The position numbers and the translations under genes were made by a program. Source: an uncultured Lachnobacterium sp. (GTDB lineage: Bacteria; Bacillota; Clostridia; Lachnospirales; Lachnospiraceae). Taken from it: 7,318 bases of DNA. Shown piece after piece: positions 5,315 through 7,318 of this stretch. The notes beneath the pieces are model-generated. The model saw only the letters and a list, made by a program, of their open reading frames with translations, searched no databases and was not told where the DNA came from. Position 1 is the first letter of the stretch, and each line of letters begins with the position of its first letter. The DNA is taken from contig URYB01000132.1 in the NCBI GenBank assembly GCA_900552085.1, positions 1 to 7,318 on the forward strand, given 5' to 3'.

Positions 5315-7168
5315 CTAAGCCACTACATCTTCGAACTGCGAATTGTAAAGATTTGCATAGAAACCGTTCGCTGCAAGAAGTTCCTCATGGTTACCCTGCT
5401 CAATGATATCGCCATCTTTCATAACAAGAATGAGATCTGCATCACGGATCGTGGAAAGTCTGTGGGCAATGACAAAACTTGTTCTGCCCTTCATCAGATT
5501 ATCCATCGCTTTCTGGATCTCAATCTCGGTTCTCGTATCGACGGAAGAAGTTGCCTCGTCGAGAATGAGAATCTTGTTATCTGCAAGAATCGCCCGGGCA
5601 ATGGTCAGAAGCTGCTTCTGTCCCTGCGACACATTGCTGGCATCTTCATTTAATTCCATCTGATAACCGCCCGGAAGTGTCTGGATGAAATGGTGTGCTC
5701 TGGCAGCTTTCGCTGCTGCGATCACTTCCTCATCTGTTGCGTCAAGTCTTCCGTAACGGATATTCTCCATGATCGTTCCCTTGAACAGCCAGGTATCCTG
5801 CAATACCATACCAAATGCATCGCGCAGTTCTCTTCGGTTGAAATCTTTGATATTGTGATCATTTAACAAAATCGCACCGCTGTTTACATCATAGAAACGC
5901 ATAAGCAGTTTTACCATCGTTGTCTTTCCGGCTCCGGTCGGTCCTACGATTGCGATCTTCTGTCCCGGCTTTACCTTTGCACTGAAATCATTGATAATGA
6001 TCTGCTCCGGATTATAACCAAAATGCACATGTTCAAAGGTAACCTCACCTGTAACGGTTGTAATATCTGCCGGATTTTCTACAACCTGTACTTCCTCTTC
6101 TTCATTCAAAAATTCAAATACACGCTCCGATGCAGCAGACATCGACTGTACCATATTGATGACCTGCGCAATCTGCTGAATTGGCTGGGTAAAATTCTTT
6201 ACATACTGAATGAACGCCTGAATATCACCGATCGTAATTACATTTTGGATAGCAAGTAAACCACCGGTCAAAGCCACGCAGGCATATCCAAGGTTTCCTA
6301 CAAACATCATGATTGGCTGCATCATGCCGGATAAGAACTGTGACTTCCATGCAGAGTCATAGAGAATTTTGTTTGTTTTCTCAAACTCTTCAATCGTGTC
6401 GTTCTCACGGTTAAATGCCTTGATCACGAGATGTCCGCCATAGACTTCCTCGACCTGACCGTTGATATGTCCCAGATATTCCTGCTGTGCGCGGAAGAAT
6501 TTCTGTGACTTCTTTGTTACCAATCCGATCAGCCCCATGGAAATAGGAAGAATGACCAAAGCGATCAGTGTCATGAGTGGAGAAATACTCAGCATCATGA
6601 TCAATACACCGATCAGCGTTGCAACGGAAGTAATAATGGTCGTAATACTCTGGTTCAGTCCCTGTCCTAACGTATCGACATCATTGGTAATACGGGAGAG
6701 AACTTCACCGTACGTACGGCTCTCAAAATATTTCATCGGCATATGATTGATTTTCTCAGAGATTTCTTTTCGCAGCTGATAACAAACCTTCTGCGTCACA
6801 CCTGTCATGATCCAGCCCTGAATAAAGCTGAACAGTGCACTGCACAGATACAAACCAAGTACAAACAACAGGATGGTTCCAATCTTTGTAAAATCGATAC
6901 TTCCTGTGCCCTGGATCTTATCCATCAGACCTTCCGACAAAGCGGTCGTCGCTTTACCTAAAATCTTTGGTCCAATTACGGTAAACACCGTAGAACAGGC
7001 CGCACAGATCATAACAATAAAGATGCCGATTTTGTATTTTCCGATATATTGCATCAGCTGCTTAATGGACTTCTTTAAGTCTTTCGGCTTTTCTCCCGGC
7101 TGCATGCCACGTCCCATCGGACCTCTTCTTCTTGGCTGCTGATGTCTGACTTCCTGATTATTACTCAT
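5315..7168 (-). CDS. ABC exporter half-transporter (type IV fold, MdlB/BmrA-like), second subunit
   Basis: A 617-residue fused membrane and ATPase protein. A basic, Gly/Pro-rich tail (about 1-28) precedes the transmembrane domain (hydrophobic segments at about 47-66, 96-123, 175-217 and 278-307). The nucleotide-binding domain follows from about 377, with A-loop Tyr385, Walker A GPTGAGKTT (409-417), Q-loop Gln457, signature VSQGQ (513-517), Walker B ILILDE with Asp537 and catalytic Glu538, D-loop SVD, and H-loop His569. The catalytic motifs are intact; only the signature departs from LSGGQ. It probably pairs with the upstream gene product as a heterodimeric exporter of drugs, lipids or peptides; the substrate is unknown. 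I chose ATG 7168 because GAGGTGG sits 6 nt before it and it overlaps the upstream stop by 8 bp. A start at 7189 would add 7 residues but lacks a good binding site. No convincing terminator follows before the next promoter. Confidence 0.94.
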   Translation of the reverse strand: MSNNQEVRHQQPRRRGPMGRGMQPGEKPKDLKKSIKQLMQYIGKYKIGIFIVMICAACSTVFTVIGPKILGKATTALSEGLMDKIQGTGSIDFTKIGTILLFVLGLYLCSALFSFIQGWIMTGVTQKVCYQLRKEISEKINHMPMKYFESRTYGEVLSRITNDVDTLGQGLNQSITTIITSVATLIGVLIMMLSISPLMTLIALVILPISMGLIGLVTKKSQKFFRAQQEYLGHINGQVEEVYGGHLVIKAFNRENDTIEEFEKTNKILYDSAWKSQFLSGMMQPIMMFVGNLGYACVALTGGLLAIQNVITIGDIQAFIQYVKNFTQPIQQIAQVINMVQSMSAASERVFEFLNEEEEVQVVENPADITTVTGEVTFEHVHFGYNPEQIIINDFSAKVKPGQKIAIVGPTGAGKTTMVKLLMRFYDVNSGAILLNDHNIKDFNRRELRDAFGMVLQDTWLFKGTIMENIRYGRLDATDEEVIAAAKAARAHHFIQTLPGGYQMELNEDASNVSQGQKQLLTIARAILADNKILILDEATSSVDTRTEIEIQKAMDNLMKGRTSFVIAHRLSTIRDADLILVMKDGDIIEQGNHEELLAANGFYANLYNSQFEDVVA

Positions 7169-7318
7169 TTTCAGCCACCTCACTTTCATTCAGTCCAAGC
7201 TCGCTCGCGGATAACTGCGATTTTGCGATTTCCTGGTATACGCTGCAATTGTTTAACAGTTGCTCGTGTGTTCCCTTTCCAACAATACGGCCATCATCCA
7301 GTACCAGAATCTGTTCTG
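7161..7318 (-). CDS. ABC exporter half-transporter, first subunit (partial, C-terminal end)
   Basis: The last 51 codons of an ABC ATPase; the reading frame enters at 7316. It reads EQILVLDDGRIVGKGTHEQL then LNNCSVYQEIAKSQL, the standard end of an exporter ATPase domain after the H-loop (compare DLILVMKDGDIIEQGNHEEL in its neighbour), with a short acidic tail ending in ENE. All ATP-binding motifs lie outside the window. Its TAA stop is inside the start region of the next gene, giving an ATGAGTAA overlap with the preferred start. Two consecutive, overlapping half-transporter genes indicate a heterodimeric exporter. Confidence 0.9.
   Translation of the reverse strand, partial: EQILVLDDGRIVGKGTHEQLLNNCSVYQEIAKSQLSASELGLNESEVAENE
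7175..7181 (-). promoter_or_regulatory. Ribosome binding site that decides the second ABC subunit start
   Basis: GAGGTGG lies 6 nt before ATG 7168 and within the end of the upstream ABC gene. The alternative ATG at 7189 has only weak purine sequence before it, so 7168 is preferred. Confidence 0.65.

Noticed and set aside
7169..7189. Upstream ATG at 7189 as the start of the second ABC subunit
   Set aside because: It lacks a good ribosome binding site and would overlap the upstream gene by 29 bp; ATG 7168 has GAGGTGG at 6 nt and a short 8-bp overlap.
1..7318. CRISPR arrays, insertion sequences, tRNA or rRNA genes, attachment sites
   Set aside because: No repeat-spacer pattern, transposase, terminal inverted repeats or structural RNA gene sequence was seen on either strand.

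Overview
The window reads like part of a low-to-mid GC Clostridia chromosome, most likely Lachnospiraceae. This is inferred from protein style (AGCS symporter, paired ABC exporter, lipoprotein SBP plus hybrid kinase), strong purine-rich ribosome binding sites, ATG starts and tight operon packing; it is not a species identification. Every supported gene is on the minus strand, so transcription runs from high to low coordinates.

In transcription order: (1) 7318-5315 holds the last 51 codons of one ABC exporter half-transporter and a complete second half-transporter, overlapping by 8 bp, probably a heterodimeric multidrug/lipid-type exporter. (2) About 5281-4852 is a 463-bp non-coding stretch with phased A-tracts, a good sigma-A promoter, a tandem glycine riboswitch and a hairpin-rich expression platform. 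(3) 4851-3421 is an AGCS-family sodium:alanine/glycine symporter, presumably controlled by that riboswitch, closed by an intrinsic terminator at 3394-3360. (4) 3359-3233 is a short regulatory region with TTTTGT repeats spaced by whole helical turns, a weak promoter and a dyad. (5) 3232-1 is a tightly coupled signalling operon: an amino-acid-type solute-binding lipoprotein, a membrane hybrid histidine kinase with Cache-like sensor and C-terminal receiver, and the start of a BceR/GraR-like response regulator running off the window.

The genes form three units: an exporter pair, a glycine-controlled uptake unit, and a sensory unit. The most interesting part is the sensory unit. A binding protein with no ABC permease or ATPase beside it is translated 3 nt upstream of a hybrid kinase, whose stop is 1 nt from a separate receiver protein. 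This suggests a split ligand sensor (binding protein separate from kinase), with the downstream regulator as possible output. The glycine riboswitch also has an extra hairpin in its first aptamer.

The first ~43 bases should be treated with caution. A C/G homopolymer block replaces what should be the conserved end of the receiver domain, which looks like a low-quality contig end rather than real biology.
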